From Tetracladium setigerum (lineage: Eukaryota; Ascomycota; Leotiomycetes; Helotiales): a DNA stretch of 64,000 nt. Numbering within the stretch: the stretch's first letter is position 1; each line of letters begins with the position of its first letter. Positions 22,753 through 34,715 of this stretch are shown one piece after another. The translations under genes and the position numbers were made by a program. Under the pieces are notes generated by a model. The model did not search any database. It worked only from the letters and a program-made list of their open reading frames with translations, and was not told where the DNA came from. The stretch covers positions 868,001-932,000 of the forward strand of contig PZJY01000008.1 in the NCBI GenBank assembly GCA_031472005.1. Direction: 5' to 3'.

Positions 22753-23445
22753 GGTGAAGAGGCAAAGATGATCAGTGATTTGTGATGAAGATGGATGTTG
22801 AGAACAGTAAATTACTGTGCAAGTTTGCAGAATTGTATGGCTTATATATCTTTCTTGGGCCTCATTCTTCTACGAAATTTGCTCCAGGGTACAACAGGAC
22901 TGGTACAGAGAAGATATTATCCAGTCACGTATTAAATGCCATGGCGGGAAAGTCTGAACCAGTCTCCATCCAAGTCCTGCCACTGCATCCTGTCATCGGG
23001 AGGAATTATATTGTGATCAGCTTTTAATTTATTTAAAAGCCCGAATGGCACTCCGTTGCCGGGTTCAAACTAATACTTCGCTTTACCAAACTTACTAAGA
23101 TTCTACAAAACTGATGGACTTCATCAATTGAATAACAAAACGCTTCAAAAATTTCAGTGCTTGAAAGCAGATTATAGATTTTAGAACGGACGGCTCTACA
23201 ACTACAATAATCAAATGAATCAATACTGGTCACAGTTCTTCTCAAGCAACTCCTCGACGATCCTGTTCTGTACGTGGAAGCTTTCTGTGAGCAGCTTCCG
23301 TGAGTGTATGGGTCATGAGACCAACCATACATGAAAATCAAGACGCCGTAGAAACCAAGGAATACAAACCTTGGATACATGGTTGAAACCCCGGCTCTAC
23401 TCACACATATTGTGGAGTAGAGGAACGGAAAGCAGCAAGGATCAT

Positions 23446-23475
23446 GATATGGGGTATATGGGGTATACGGGGTAC
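23446..23475. repeat. Short GGGGTATA-type tandem repeat
   Basis: Three near-copies of a nine-base unit (ATGGGGTAT, ATGGGGTAT, ACGGGGTAC) follow one another. Confidence 0.6.
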
Positions 23476-24321
23476 AGGTGGAAGGGGTACCACGCGATAA
23501 GTGATCAGATCTCCAGCAGGAGTCAAAAAAAAGTCATGGAGATGTCAAGTAATTTGTGGATATGGCGAGGTCTGAATATTCTACCGTCTACTAGTAATAA
23601 ATTTCTTCTGCCGGTTGTCGAAATTAAGGTCTCATCGCCCGTGATAGTCTCAGATTCTTCAACCCTTGTCATCGTGTGCTCGGTATAGACTGCTGAAGTA
23701 TCTATTTATTTGTATTTAACTATAATTAAGGGTGTCCTATTGCTCGCATCGCATATTGACAGCCAACGATAATTTGAAATATGAGATACTGTGGGAAATC
23801 TATTTCGGCTTGATGTCAGTCAATACAGAGTTTGCGTCAGCCATCGCACGTCTTCAGCATCTCGCCGTGGTTTGCCCTAGTAATGCACCCGAGTTATGAT
23901 ATCTGACACCTCACCGCCCGGACCTTAATCCCCTGCTTTCTGATACATGGCGCATGCTTCTTGTGCAGGTCCAATCTCAAATGGATGATTCCCGGTTCGT
24001 GATTGCTCGAGATATGCAGGGTTTATTTGAAAATCCTTCTAGAAGGAAGGATTGCAAACTCGATGCAGTGCCATATTGCTTGGGCCCAAGTTGTTCCCCT
24101 CAATTATACCCGAAGCCGGAACGGCACGGTGTTATGTTTCACTTATGGTGCGAAGTATGCCCAGAAGTATACAAAGACTGTACGTGTTTGGAGCTGATCA
24201 ACTGACAACGAAATGTTGTGGCTTCCTTGATGTACAATTTCCTCGAAGATAGTCTGAAATGAAAATGAGAAAGAAAATCGCGCATTTCATTTTCACGAGC
24301 AGTCAGATCTTCCTTTGCACC

Positions 24322-24357
24322 AGTGAAAGTGCCGGTGCCAGTCCCAGTGCCAGTCAG
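24322..24357. repeat. Six-base tandem repeat (GTGCCR/GTCCCA)
   Basis: Degenerate copies of GTGCCA/GTGCCG/GTCCCA run for about 36 bases in non-coding sequence. Confidence 0.6.
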
Positions 24358-25267
24358 CGATCTGCAATGCTACCCAAACTTGAAGTTACTGCAGACCAGT
24401 TTTGGTATGGATATCTTGATTTTCTCACCTAACACACATGGGGAAACATGGGGAAGAATATTACTTTTTTGTCTGAACAGAATGTTGATTATTACTTTAT
24501 ACTTTAGCTTGAAATATGTGCAGTAATTTGTAGAACAGATCGATATATGTCGATTTCTTTACCTTATGGATCAAAAGTAGAGAAATTTCATTTACAGGAT
24601 TTCGTATTCGAATTTCGTATTCTCCTTTTCGTTTTCAGCTTTCAGGTCGGCTCATGCACCGAATTACTACACAACAACTTTGAAATCAGTGAGTAGAACC
24701 AGTACGGATCGGAAAAAGCTCCTACTACTCTAGTAACTAACTTATGAACAAAAATAAAAAGAGTACATAAAGGTTGTAAAGACACAACCACCCATTGTGA
24801 TGCAGCTAGCAGGATAACCAATAATAAATCAACTCAAGCGATATCCATTTGGACTCAAAACATTTGGCACAACTAAGTAAGACAGCGAGGAAAGCCAGCC
24901 ACAAGCCACTTCATGAGGACTCTTCGTTGCAATGTACAGTACCAGTCCAATATTCTAGAAAGAAAGAAGGATAAAATAATCCTTGGTCGTTCGCGCGGAG
25001 CAACGGCGGTAGGAAAGTGGATACTGTACCGCAACGGCTGGGAGAAGGGGAGGAGGGATAGCAAAGCGGATAAGAACTCACGACAGCTGGGCAGGTAGAC
25101 TCACAGGTATCCCACAACAACATTAATTGCTTCCTTGGCACCAATCATCAACCATCTACGCCTCCAGATCCATTTCGAAGTACATGCGGATGTCCCAATA
25201 AATCTACATCATCACCTTGTCAACCCCGCTTCCTAGCTTTTATGTGGCTGTAAATTTACTGTACGAC

Positions 25268-25370
25268 TTCACGCTAGCGGAGGTCGGAATTAAGTGGATT
25301 CCAAAACGTCTCGCTTGCGGAGGTCGGGTTTAAGTGGATTCCAAGATTTCACGCTAGCGGAAGCTGGGTG
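25268..25370. repeat. ~40-bp tandem repeat, two and a half copies
   Basis: The unit begins TTCACGCTAGCGGAGGTCGG and contains TTAAGTGGATTCCAA. Two full copies and the first half of a third are present, with a few substitutions (GCTAGCGG to GCTTGCGG; GGAGGTCGG to GGAAGCTGG). Confidence 0.8.
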
Positions 25371-26147
25371 TATTGTATTGGATCCATAAGCGAAGATCCT
25401 TGTAGTAGTAAAGCTTATGGTACTGTGCCTATTGGCTACATTATATATGTCGAAGTAGTTCACAGCCTCACGTGTTGTTATCGGCCTGGTTGTTGCTGTC
25501 ATGCTTCAAGTATTCTGCAGCCACTTTATTCCAATTCCTTCTTCGTGCATCAATATGGACATGGGGGTTATATCTTCTCCTCTGGCCTACAGACTTATAC
25601 TTTTCGCTAGAATATTCTCGAAGGAAATGGAGCGCAGGAAGGATGACTGCAGATCATTCTATTTTGAGATATTTCTACTAGCGTGTACCAAATTATGAAG
25701 TGTTCTAGAAGGAAGAGAAGGATCGTTACGAAGAAAATGGTGGGGAAGGCAACATGGTACATCGTACCACTCATGTCATGTCTGGGAACATCCTCGATCG
25801 AGCGATGTCATGCTCTGGAACCAGGTATGTGTATGAGGTGGCAAGCGACCGACTTCAAAAATGCCATAGCTTGAATGTGAAATGATTGGGGCTTACTGCA
25901 ATGACTTGGTGGTCCATTGTCCACATGAGTTGCATCCCCGCAGTGACTCTCAATCAACCGGACCTTTGATACAGAACACTTGATTAACACAATGCGGTCA
26001 TTGAAATATATGTGGATTTCTAGATGTGCACTACACTTCCACTTGGCAACAATTTGCTCCGAAAGTGGATCTTGAACAGGAGAAAAGCTTGCGCTGATTT
26101 ACATTTCTAGAAGGAACATCTAATTTCTATTCTAATAAAATGGAAAA

Positions 26148-27752
26148 CTACCCAGATGCAAGAGAAAGCGGTGACCCATAAGCTTCATCACTATCCATGA
26201 TGCCCTCATCCCAATCGATCTCGCAAATAGCAGGTGACTCATATCCATCTGACAAACTCCTCGGTACCCGTACGCCCAAACACTCATCTGCCCTGGTCGC
26301 CAACAACTGTAAGTATTTGGAGTGACCCCGTATATCCATGTCTAAAATGCGCACCAAATCCATCAAGTAGTCCTTGGGGCCAACTTCAATCGTCGAAGTG
26401 TTTAAAACGTGCGGATGGACCAATAAAACATCGGCCAAGCTGCACCCTATATCAAAAATCTTCCCTAGTATCCCAACGCCGTTCGCCTGAAAAGCCCGAA
26501 GCGGCAAAAACCGTGACACAAGAATGACATCGCGAGCAATATCCACTGGGTAGTGAAACGACATGCTATCAGTGATCGCCTTGCTGGACAGCATGCCTTT
26601 GTTGAGACAGAGTTGCCAGACAATCGTTTTCAACCACTGCCTAGTGACCAGCAGGTCTGCCTGTTGAATTTCCGTTCTCTCTCTGACATCTGGAATGGCG
26701 CATTTGAGGAACATTTGCAGCTTGATCAATGGCTGCGGTGAGACTGCAGTTCCACCACCATTCTCCTCCGTAGAATTCCACAGTGACATGAAGCTGTGTC
26801 CAAAATTCCGAAACAGAGCGATGGAGTCAAGAAATCCGTACATGATAGCAACTTCCTGATCATCTTCGACTACTGGGTGGTTGATAGAGCGTCGCAAAGT
26901 CAGCGGGCGATGACTTTGTAAAGCATACGTCTGCTCCGTGATGAAGAGAAGCCAAAAAGTTCGACGACAGTACATCGCATATTTTGGATCGCTCATCGTG
27001 GAATACGTTGTTTCCTCGTGGAGTCGTAGAAGCTGAAGCATAGTGATGGACTCTCTGAGATGAACCCAAGCCGCATTGTCTTTCCCCAGCCATGACAAGC
27101 AAGAGAAGAGGAAGAAAGAGCATTGGACTGAAGCGAGCGAAGGGTTATCGATCTGGTTGCAAAAGGCCCTCGCGCGGCTCGTCTCTTTGATGAGGAAGTC
27201 CACGGCCAGCATGGAGTCGAATTGCTGAGAGTTATCTAGGGCCCCCTCCTTATCAGAAGATTTCGAGATTTCTGTCTGCATCATGATCACGGCGCATAAG
27301 GATGTGATCAGAGCATACTGAGTGGGTGAATTGTGTAGATGATGCAAAGACGCGTAGGCTGCCTCTGGGTCTATAATCGGCATGAGAGGATATTTGTACA
27401 TGAAGAAAGTATCCAGACAGTTTTGGATCATCTCCATTGATAGTAGAGACGACTGCTGGAAATGTGCTGGAAAGTGTGCTGGGGATATTGCATCGTGGTA
27501 TTCAGGATTGCTGGTCGGATCGCCTTGAATAGAGCGGGGGATTTCTTCGACTGTTCCTCTTCTTCGAGGGCCTTTTTTCTTGGGAATTTGATAAACGCAA
27601 GGTATCTTGATTCTCTGACAGTTTTGACATGGATTGAAATTGTCGCATCGTACTTTGCGTGAACGACAGCACTCGCACGCCTGTCTGACTTTGTCTAAAA
27701 CCTTGCGTGATTTCTGTTGTTCCAAGGACATGTCGGCTCCCCGAGTAGACAA
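26148..27752 (-). CDS. Zn2Cys6 transcription factor, sugar-regulator-like
   Basis: This is a nuclear regulator of 534 residues in a single exon. The zinc cluster is C26-x2-C29-x6-C36-x5-C42-x2-C45-x6-C52, the canonical spacing, followed by the basic patch KKKGPRRR. The rest is the fungal middle-homology region, with CRRTFWLLFITEQTYAL typical of it. A cluster followed by a KK-GP-type basic tail is seen in regulators of sucrose, maltose and inulin use, and this gene is the nearest regulator to the GH32 gene, 3.4 kb away. Control of fructan use is therefore a reasonable guess, not shown. The start could also be Met8 (MSLEQQ); both precede the zinc cluster. Confidence 0.88.
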   Translation of the reverse strand: MSTRGADMSLEQQKSRKVLDKVRQACECCRSRKVRCDNFNPCQNCQRIKIPCVYQIPKKKGPRRRGTVEEIPRSIQGDPTSNPEYHDAISPAHFPAHFQQSSLLSMEMIQNCLDTFFMYKYPLMPIIDPEAAYASLHHLHNSPTQYALITSLCAVIMMQTEISKSSDKEGALDNSQQFDSMLAVDFLIKETSRARAFCNQIDNPSLASVQCSFFLFSCLSWLGKDNAAWVHLRESITMLQLLRLHEETTYSTMSDPKYAMYCRRTFWLLFITEQTYALQSHRPLTLRRSINHPVVEDDQEVAIMYGFLDSIALFRNFGHSFMSLWNSTEENGGGTAVSPQPLIKLQMFLKCAIPDVRERTEIQQADLLVTRQWLKTIVWQLCLNKGMLSSKAITDSMSFHYPVDIARDVILVSRFLPLRAFQANGVGILGKIFDIGCSLADVLLVHPHVLNTSTIEVGPKDYLMDLVRILDMDIRGHSKYLQLLATRADECLGVRVPRSLSDGYESPAICEIDWDEGIMDSDEAYGSPLSLASG

Positions 27753-28919
27753 GTTCTGATTTTTTAGGCGAGATGAGAGGTCAAATTGAGAGTGGTATGA
27801 ACTTTGATGGAGTTAAGAAAGAGTTCATTTCACTTCTAGCAGGCTTCATAGACGATATAAGGATTGAGGTTGGGCTAGTTCTGCCAGAGCTGAGGAGACG
27901 AAGACGAACCCATGCTCAGGCTAATGCAGAGCTCTGGTGAGGCATGCCGGACCTACCGTGACTTCTTGCCCTGTCAATCAAGGAAATGTCATCACACAAT
28001 CACACAATACTACCATAATATTCATTATGCCTGTTGCTTGTTGCTCGTTGCTCTCCACGCTCTGTAGAGAGTGGCTTGATTGATGATTGATTGATACCAC
28101 ATGGTTGAAATGTGCCTCTGATGAATTGTCCCCAAATCGGTCTTGACTTGCCTAAGCAGTACCTTTCCCCGTTACTGCAGTACGGCACATGAAAGCTGCT
28201 GCAGTTGAGCTGCAGAGAAGCAGAATGTTGTCAGATTCCCCTCTTCTAGAATATTACTACATGCAGCCAGGTCGCTAGCTACTTGTTGGCGCGGGAAAAG
28301 GTGGGAGGTGTGGGGAGGCTTACAACTGGACAGGGCCCTTCCAAGGAAATGTGGTCTGCATGGCTGCCCTTTAACAACTCATGAAGTACGTATGATCAAA
28401 AGTTATTGGTGACTTCATTTTCAGTCCTTGCTCTTTTCAGTAGGAGGTAGGGCTCTGTCTGCATGGCGCACATCCGATTACTGAAAAAACCCCTCACATG
28501 TGAGAGAACGTCACATTCAAATTGTAAAGTGGGAACAGGGTGATTCAAGTGAAGAAATTTCGATGTTGCTTCATTTCTTGTTTGGAGGGGGATGAGAGTA
28601 CTGAAAGTGATTGCTGATTGTAGTTCAAGAAATGGGATTACAAGGAAAGAGCCAAGTGTGGGGTGTTGGAGGGGTATTGACTCAGTAAGGTATAGTATAC
28701 GAATTTCCTTTTGGCCACCCATTTGATAAATGGTATATAGTATTAATTGTCACATCATGGTAACTCGCCCTGGCAGTGGTAATGATGCATGGCGAAAGAA
28801 TGTCAGAGACGATGATCTATCTGGAGACCCCCTGGCATGTGTGTGCTCGTCACGTGCACTAATAGTCTATTATGTGCTACATAAATATGTACAGAATGAA
28901 GAAGAAAAGAGCAGAGAAA
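27753..28919. other. Intergenic
   Basis: No gene was recognised. The left part should be the promoter of the minus-strand Zn2Cys6 factor. The right part is the 3' flank of the membrane protein gene. A frame at 28396-28722 was judged chance. Confidence 0.55.
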
Positions 28920-30084
28920 TCACTTGCGAACACACTTTAGAGGTGCGGTCACATCACCTTTTCCGTCTAGATAATGGCTCACTTCTATATCTCTCGTCAC
29001 CGCAATCCCATTTCCACGCTCAAGCAGATCCGCTTCCTCAGATATAACCCTCGAAATACTGACTTCATTCGGCGATGACCCGAGAAATGTCAGAGCACGC
29101 TCTTTATGTTCGGTAGTAGGCTTTGTGGTGGCCCAGTCGTGCGCCCATTGAACGTCAATCCGAGACATATTTCGCGCTGAGAGCTTGTCTAGCGCGGTCT
29201 TGAAGTCATCAAGGATAACCGAATCTGTCAACAGCTTAAAGATAAAGGCAAGCTTCCAGAAAGGATTGATTCCAATGGGGATTGTTTTACCCAATCCTTT
29301 GGTTACCGCACAGATGTCAATGATGGTGAAGATAATGGAGAAGATCATGGCGAAGAGCATGACTCCGAAGCGGGGGGAGATACGTATGAGTTCGAGGAGG
29401 CTGAAGTCGTAGCGAGTGCGGATGTTGTAAAGAAGACAGCAGGTGGTGTATACCCACCATGGATCGCTAATAAATAGAGCCAGTTAGCAGCGGCATCCTC
29501 ATTAGTGTTGAGGTTGAGATTGAAGTGAAGGAACTAGCTTGCCGGAAGAGTGCCTCCCAGATTCGTGTCTTCAAGTACACGTCGCTGATGTTGTTGAAAT
29601 AAGTGAAATCCGCATAAATCTCCAGGACCCAGTACGGCTGCACCAAAGCGAGTGTTCCAATAAAGATGAAGCTTGTTTTGCGGCCAATGAAGGGCCTAAC
29701 CTTAATCCACGCGATCACATTGTGGAGGTTCCATGATATGATGAGGAAGATTGCGGTTGCAGAAAGGTACCAGCCATAGATTGGAGCATCGTTGAAAATA
29801 AACGTGCCATGGAAGGACCCAAGTACAAGCTAATAAAGTCAGTTCATCTGTCTGAGCTACTACCAAAGACGATCGGTCTATATATTTACCTCGAGGAGAA
29901 TGAGCTTGTGGAGAAGTACTCCGCGTCTGAAGTTTGAAATAGTGATACAAATCATGATCAGGATCGACCCCACCATGAATCCTTGGGCCCACGCCTCAAT
30001 GATGAGAGTCTTTGAGTCGGTGGGTTTGGTGACCTTAGTCATTCGACGCACAAGGGCGTGACTAAAGCTGATAACAGGTGCCAT
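28920..30084 (-). CDS. Multi-span membrane protein of a conserved fungal family, with a GC-AG intron
   Basis: The function is unknown. Three exons (29890-30084, 29543-29829, 28920-29466) give 342 residues with about six or seven membrane helices and a polar cytosolic tail of about 100 residues. Recognisable family-like stretches are LFRDPWWVYTTCCLLYN, LLELIRISPRFGVML, GINPFWKLAFIFK and LDDFKTALDKL, which I recall in many uncharacterised ascomycete integral membrane proteins. The second intron (29467-29542) uses GCAAGC as donor. With it, LFR joins DPWWVY exactly and the total is 343 codons; a GT donor a few bases on breaks the frame. Start ATG 30084 is the first in frame. Secretory-pathway or plasma-membrane location is likely from the helices only. 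Confidence 0.78.
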
Positions 30085-31677
30085 GATGTATGCTCTTCGT
30101 ACAGTATCAACTTGTTCCCAAGTAGCAAGTCAGGAAGGTTTGCAGCAATCTCGGAGGCATTGATAACGGAGTCCAACTGTCTGATCGAACATCTCGGGGA
30201 CACTCTGCGTATAAGAGCTGCAACCTCTGGGACAAATGAGCTGGGCCAGAGCCAATGATTGCGGGGAAATCCCATCAAACCTTCGAAAAACATGGGACGG
30301 CACGGGTGTTGACAGTTCGAGGATTGGATAATAATTATTCGTTGGGACAAGGAAAAAATATCGCAACATTTGCTGTTTGGTCTAGGTGCTTTCTCCCGTT
30401 CCAGGTTGTTATTCGTCCGATCCCCACCACGTATGCCCCATGGGGTAGAGGACCAAGGACTACCCTGTAACAGAGTGCATAATAGCGACTAGTAGGGATA
30501 GTCGGGCCTACTAGGCGCCGCAAGCGCAATTTGACCGCGGTAAAGTGCTTGTGATAGGTGAGAATGCATTACATCCGAATCCCAAAGCTACGATGACGGG
30601 TAAAATCGATAAATGGTTGTGTTTGGGGAAGAACGAAGTCTCGCTAAAATTGGACAATAACAGCGATGCCTGAAAATTTCTGAAAGCCGCTTTCTATGGC
30701 GGACGGGATGTTGCATTGTATTAGCTTTAGTTGAATATATAGAACACGAAATACGTATCGCGTACGTTGTATGTCGTAAAAAGCCACTGGCTTTCCATGT
30801 AAGCGACTTGTTGAGGCATTTTCAAGTGCTTAGAAAGGCCGGCTTGTTCTGGTAAAACTCATAACACGTGACATCTGCAAGCTTAAGGTACCACCAGGTA
30901 CGAACTCAGAACAACATGTACAGTACCTGCCCAGCCGCTACTAACTTTAATTAGAAGAATCGAGAAAAGTCTCGAATTTCGATTCCCCTGAAATTAAAGC
31001 TAGATCCCTGCTCTACTCCTGTGCCTGTGTATGCTCTACACGAAGCCAGCCAGAAAGTACTGTACCCCTGTGACAAATGAGAATTTCTCCAAAGGCAAGG
31101 TCGTCCTCTAGCAAATTCAAAGAAGTCTTCTAAAGACTAACATCGTTCTTCTCACCAGCCAATAATGCGAACTTCAAATCTGCACTTTTCAGGAAACCAA
31201 TTCCTCCTGTTGAAAGTGATTTCAAGACGGTGGGTTCTCTTGGACCTACGATTGATACACTTGCCACTATTGAATCCCACAAATGACATTGAATGCTCAA
31301 GACAATTCCCAGTTTCAGTGCCTAGAATTGAGTAAAGAAATGCCCTACTATTTATAGATCCTGCTCATCACTCGCTGATGAGAGATCCCCGGTGGGGTGC
31401 CTGTCAAGTGGGACTGAAGGTTTCTTTGTCTTATAGTCACTTACTCACGCTAACAGGGGAAATGCAGACGCGAGCTTATTTGGTCTTTTAATTATTCAGA
31501 ATTCCTCTACTGCAACTTAAACAAGTCGCGCGCACTGTACATGATAGACATGTATGGCAGCTCATATGAACCACACCAATTCAGTTCAACGCCAACGCCC
31601 CTTTCCTTCACGTTATTATTCAGCTTTGATTCTTCGCCTTCGCAATGTGAAGTTTGTTCAACAATGAAGCACCCTAC
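30085..31677. other. Intergenic
   Basis: No gene or repeat was recognised. It holds the promoter side of the membrane protein gene on the left and the 3' flank of the Tcp11-type gene on the right. Confidence 0.55.
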
Positions 31678-33681
31678 TTATGCGCTCACATTTTGGTTCT
31701 GTCCACGGAAACGATTTCGTCCACGGTATCGTCCGCGATTTCGTCCATGGCTTCTTTGGGCATTTCTTCCTCCCGCATCACCACCGCGGAACATGTATCG
31801 AACAAAGCTCGTCAGTCCTTCGGTGTATCTCCCCTCATCGAGTCTTCTCCCCAACGGCGTATCCGCCAGTGCAGACAAGTACATAAACCCCACGAACGCT
31901 GTCCAAGGCGTGACCAAAGTGAGGAATAGTGCTGTTTTATTCGCATACCGTCCCTTAACATCATCAAGAAGCCATAGAGCAAAGGCGGCTGACATATAAG
32001 CAGAAAGTGCCCCAACAATGATAATGAGACCGGTATGGAGTCTTCCAAGTCTGAATTTGTCGAGAGTAGATTTGGAGTACAGGGTTGTTAAGGCTCCATT
32101 GAAGAGCATGGCGATGATGAGTGCGGTGTCTGTCATTTCGCTTTCGTACCCAGCTGGTGTACCCGGAGCTGGGCGATACTTGTAGCCTCCGAAAACACAT
32201 GCGACTTCTGATAAGAGTATGAGTGCTGCGAGAGAAGCCGGGCGCTCGACGGTTTTGTTTGCACGCTTGACGACGACATAACACCCACTTAGGGTCAGTG
32301 CCCATATGAGGTGTGTCAGGATTGGTCCAGCTTGGATGGAGACGTTTGATAACAGCTCCTTAAAGTATCTTTGGAAGCTGGCGGGCTCATGAGTTTCCCC
32401 TTCTGTAAAGCTGCGGTCTGGATCTATAAACTCCGAGGCGGATACAGGTTGAATGAGGCTGGTAATCAGACTCACTATGCCCAAAGGTACAGAATTTCTG
32501 AGGATCCGCGAGAGAGAAGTCCAAACGAAGCTCCCTGGGCTCCATGAAAACGGAGGCAGCCCCCTTTGTTCATAGAAGTAATGGCAGACTTCAAGATTGA
32601 CCAGCCCCAACTTGTCTGAACGTGGCCGTATCGAACGCTCTTCATCGAAGAAGAAGGTGTGAGGAATGGTTTCTGATAACTTCAATGGCAGGACTAAGTT
32701 GACCAATGCTTTCATGAAATCCCAGGTGTTCTCTTGAGTATGATCCGGTCTATCTTTAGGTGCTGGGATGTCTGGTATGCTGCTGGCTCGGCGGAACCAT
32801 GACGACGCTCCTGCAGCATCTACTTTTCCGATAGCGATCTTCTTCATGAAGAACTTTTGCTCAAATTCAACAGTGTCCTCAATCAAAAGCGGCCGTAGAC
32901 TTCGAATTTGATGGTTGGCAACGTCCTTGAATTAATGAATTGGCACAAGTGGTTGGTGTGGAGGTAACATTCACGGGTCTTACAAGCTTCATCGCCTCCA
33001 AGAGTCCAGCAGAAGTTGAAAACCATCAACCAACAGCTTCGCATCTTTCTGCCGGTTGCCATGGATCAATTGAGTGGCCATCTCATCGACCCAATCGTCT
33101 CGCATGGGGGCACAGTGGCACTTGAGGAGTTGGGACAACCATAGTGCTAGCTTTTCGACATCTGCTACCCCTTTTCGAAACTGTTGCATTAGAAGATCAA
33201 CATTGAACATCTCTTCGACAGTAGCGCGGTCTCGCTGAGAAACCAATGTCTCCAGAATTCCTCCGATTGCCCCCAATGTTGCTGGTAGACACCATCCTTC
33301 ATCTCCAAACTCTTTCTCGAACTGTTCCTGATCATTGAGGAAGTTCAGAAGTTGATTTCTCATTGTCTCCCAAAAATCATGAGCAATTTGTGTTCGAATT
33401 CTGCCTTTCTCGCCATCCAAGTTCGGCCTGAAGTGTAATTCGGGGTCAAAGTTGATATCGTGTCGAAGCTTTGGGTTGTTGACAATTTTATTGACTTCGA
33501 GTTCGCTGAGTGTATTTTTCGTTAGAGGTGGTTCCATGGAATAGCAGTGTTCCCTTGCAGGTATATCTAGCATCGAAGCTGCGAGTCCGAATGCGTCTGC
33601 CATTTCCTGAGTTGCTAGCCCCGAGATAGCCTCGAAACTGCAGACCAAAAGGTCAGCGATAAACTGCTTGTAAGATTTCAA
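31678..33681 (-). CDS. Tcp11-domain protein fused to a multi-span membrane domain and an Arg/Gly tail, one apparent frameshift
   Basis: Tcp11/SOK1-type proteins are implicated in cAMP-PKA signalling in fungi. The first half has the domain's signatures: LSELEVNKIVNNPKLRHDIN, FDPELHFRPNLDGEKGR, EAMKLDVANHQIR and IEDTVEFEQKFF, ending near NLEVCHYFYEQ. The open frame then continues, with no stop or start, into about 260 residues with four or five membrane helices and the tail GRNRGRYRGRNRFRG. A 58-bp intron lies at 32926-32983. The frame breaks next to a CC pair at 33007-33008 (GG on the coding strand); one added base restores GLLEAMKLDVANHQIR and gives 649 codons. The true start is uncertain: a splice acceptor-like sequence lies near 33640, so the first 15 residues may be intron, and Met at 33603 is an alternative. 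Confidence 0.78.
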
Positions 33682-34008
33682 ATTCTTACCTAGAAGGAGG
33701 GAGAATATTTCGAGGTCACGTCTCAGAGAGTTTAGTTGGCGTTAGCAAGCGAAACAATCGACTACAAATTGCCAGAGGTAGCTATACCAGTTCCACGAAC
33801 AGATCACAACAGAGCAAGAGAAATAGGATTGCAGGGGAGTTTTGCCCCAAAGAGAGGAGGCTGTGCTGTGTACCTTGAACACGTCAGCAAGCCACTTCTG
33901 TGTAACATTGCCTACCAGCTTCAGCAGCCTTATCAACCTCGCAACTTTCAACATCGACTTGCTCTTCCATGTTTTGACCTTTTCAAAGCAATAATCAACT
34001 GCTAAATC
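33682..34008. promoter_or_regulatory. Divergent intergenic region, Tcp11-type and small membrane protein genes
   Basis: These 327 bp separate two outward-facing starts. It may contain a further 5' exon of the Tcp11-type gene, because GTAAGAATTTG (minus strand, about 33690) followed by TCTGCAG (about 33640) looks like an intron. No binding sites were recognised. Confidence 0.4.
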
Positions 34009-34715
34009 ATGGCAGAAATGCTAGGACTAGCGGGAGCCGTGGCTGCTATGTGCAGCTGTGCGACGATTATAAGCAATTATGCTTTGTCCAATCGCACATT
34101 CAACAACCTGTCAGACTCGGACCTATTCTTGGAAGGGACAACCCAAGAAGCGTCGTTGACTTTCACTAGAGATTTTTTACAGACGAACACAGAGTCTTTG
34201 TTGGATGGAAATGTACCAGAGACGGTCTGGAAAGCTGCGTGGCCGTCAGAGGATGTGCGGAGTTGGTGCTATATTGATACCACATGGACAGACGACCTCC
34301 TAACGGTAAGACTTCATATTTTGTAAGAAGTGCATTGCTAACATGGTCTATGATTCAGTTAGCACAGGATCTCTTCAAAGACCCACCTCCAACAATATTC
34401 ATCCTCGCATGTATTATCTATACCTTCATCTACATGTGTTTGCGAGAGAAGCAACACAACGATCAACACCAGGATAAATTCATATTAAGCAGTGTGGGGG
34501 TTGGGATAGCGGCGGTTGTTTATACGAAGGAGTGGGAGAATGGGAAGGGATATGTAGTATGGTGTACAATGGCGGGATTGATGCTGAGTGCTGCTGTACA
34601 TTGGATTGTGCGGCTGGGGGTAAACCGTGGCGGCGGCACATCGAATACAGACACGGGGTTAATGAAGTCGGATCTGGAGTATGGAGAGAAGAAAGACTGG
34701 AAGGGGATGGCGTAG
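34009..34715 (+). CDS. Small membrane protein, not recognised
   Basis: Two exons (34009-34305, 34359-34715) with a standard 53-bp intron give 217 residues. The N-terminus (MAEMLGLAGAVAAMCSCATI) can act as a signal peptide or anchor. A polar, probably lumenal segment of about 85 residues follows, then three hydrophobic helices (TIFILACIIYTFIYMCL; ILSSVGVGIAAVVY; YVVWCTMAGLMLSAAVHWIV) and a charged tail ending KSDLEYGEKKDWKGMA. No family was recognised. The correct splice and consistent coding frame support a real gene. Degenerate copies of its last codons continue beyond the stop (34676-34880). Confidence 0.6.

Larger units (their letters stand above)
22753..26147. other. 3.4-kb intergenic region with several short repeats
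   Basis: No gene was recognised. The first few hundred bases should be the GH32 promoter. Small tandem repeats occur at 23446-23475, 24322-24357 and 25268-25370. All open frames are short and lack domains or splice structure. Confidence 0.55.

Noticed and set aside
28396..28722. Minus-strand frame of 108 codons
   Set aside because: No conserved features, no splice pattern and no neighbouring exons.
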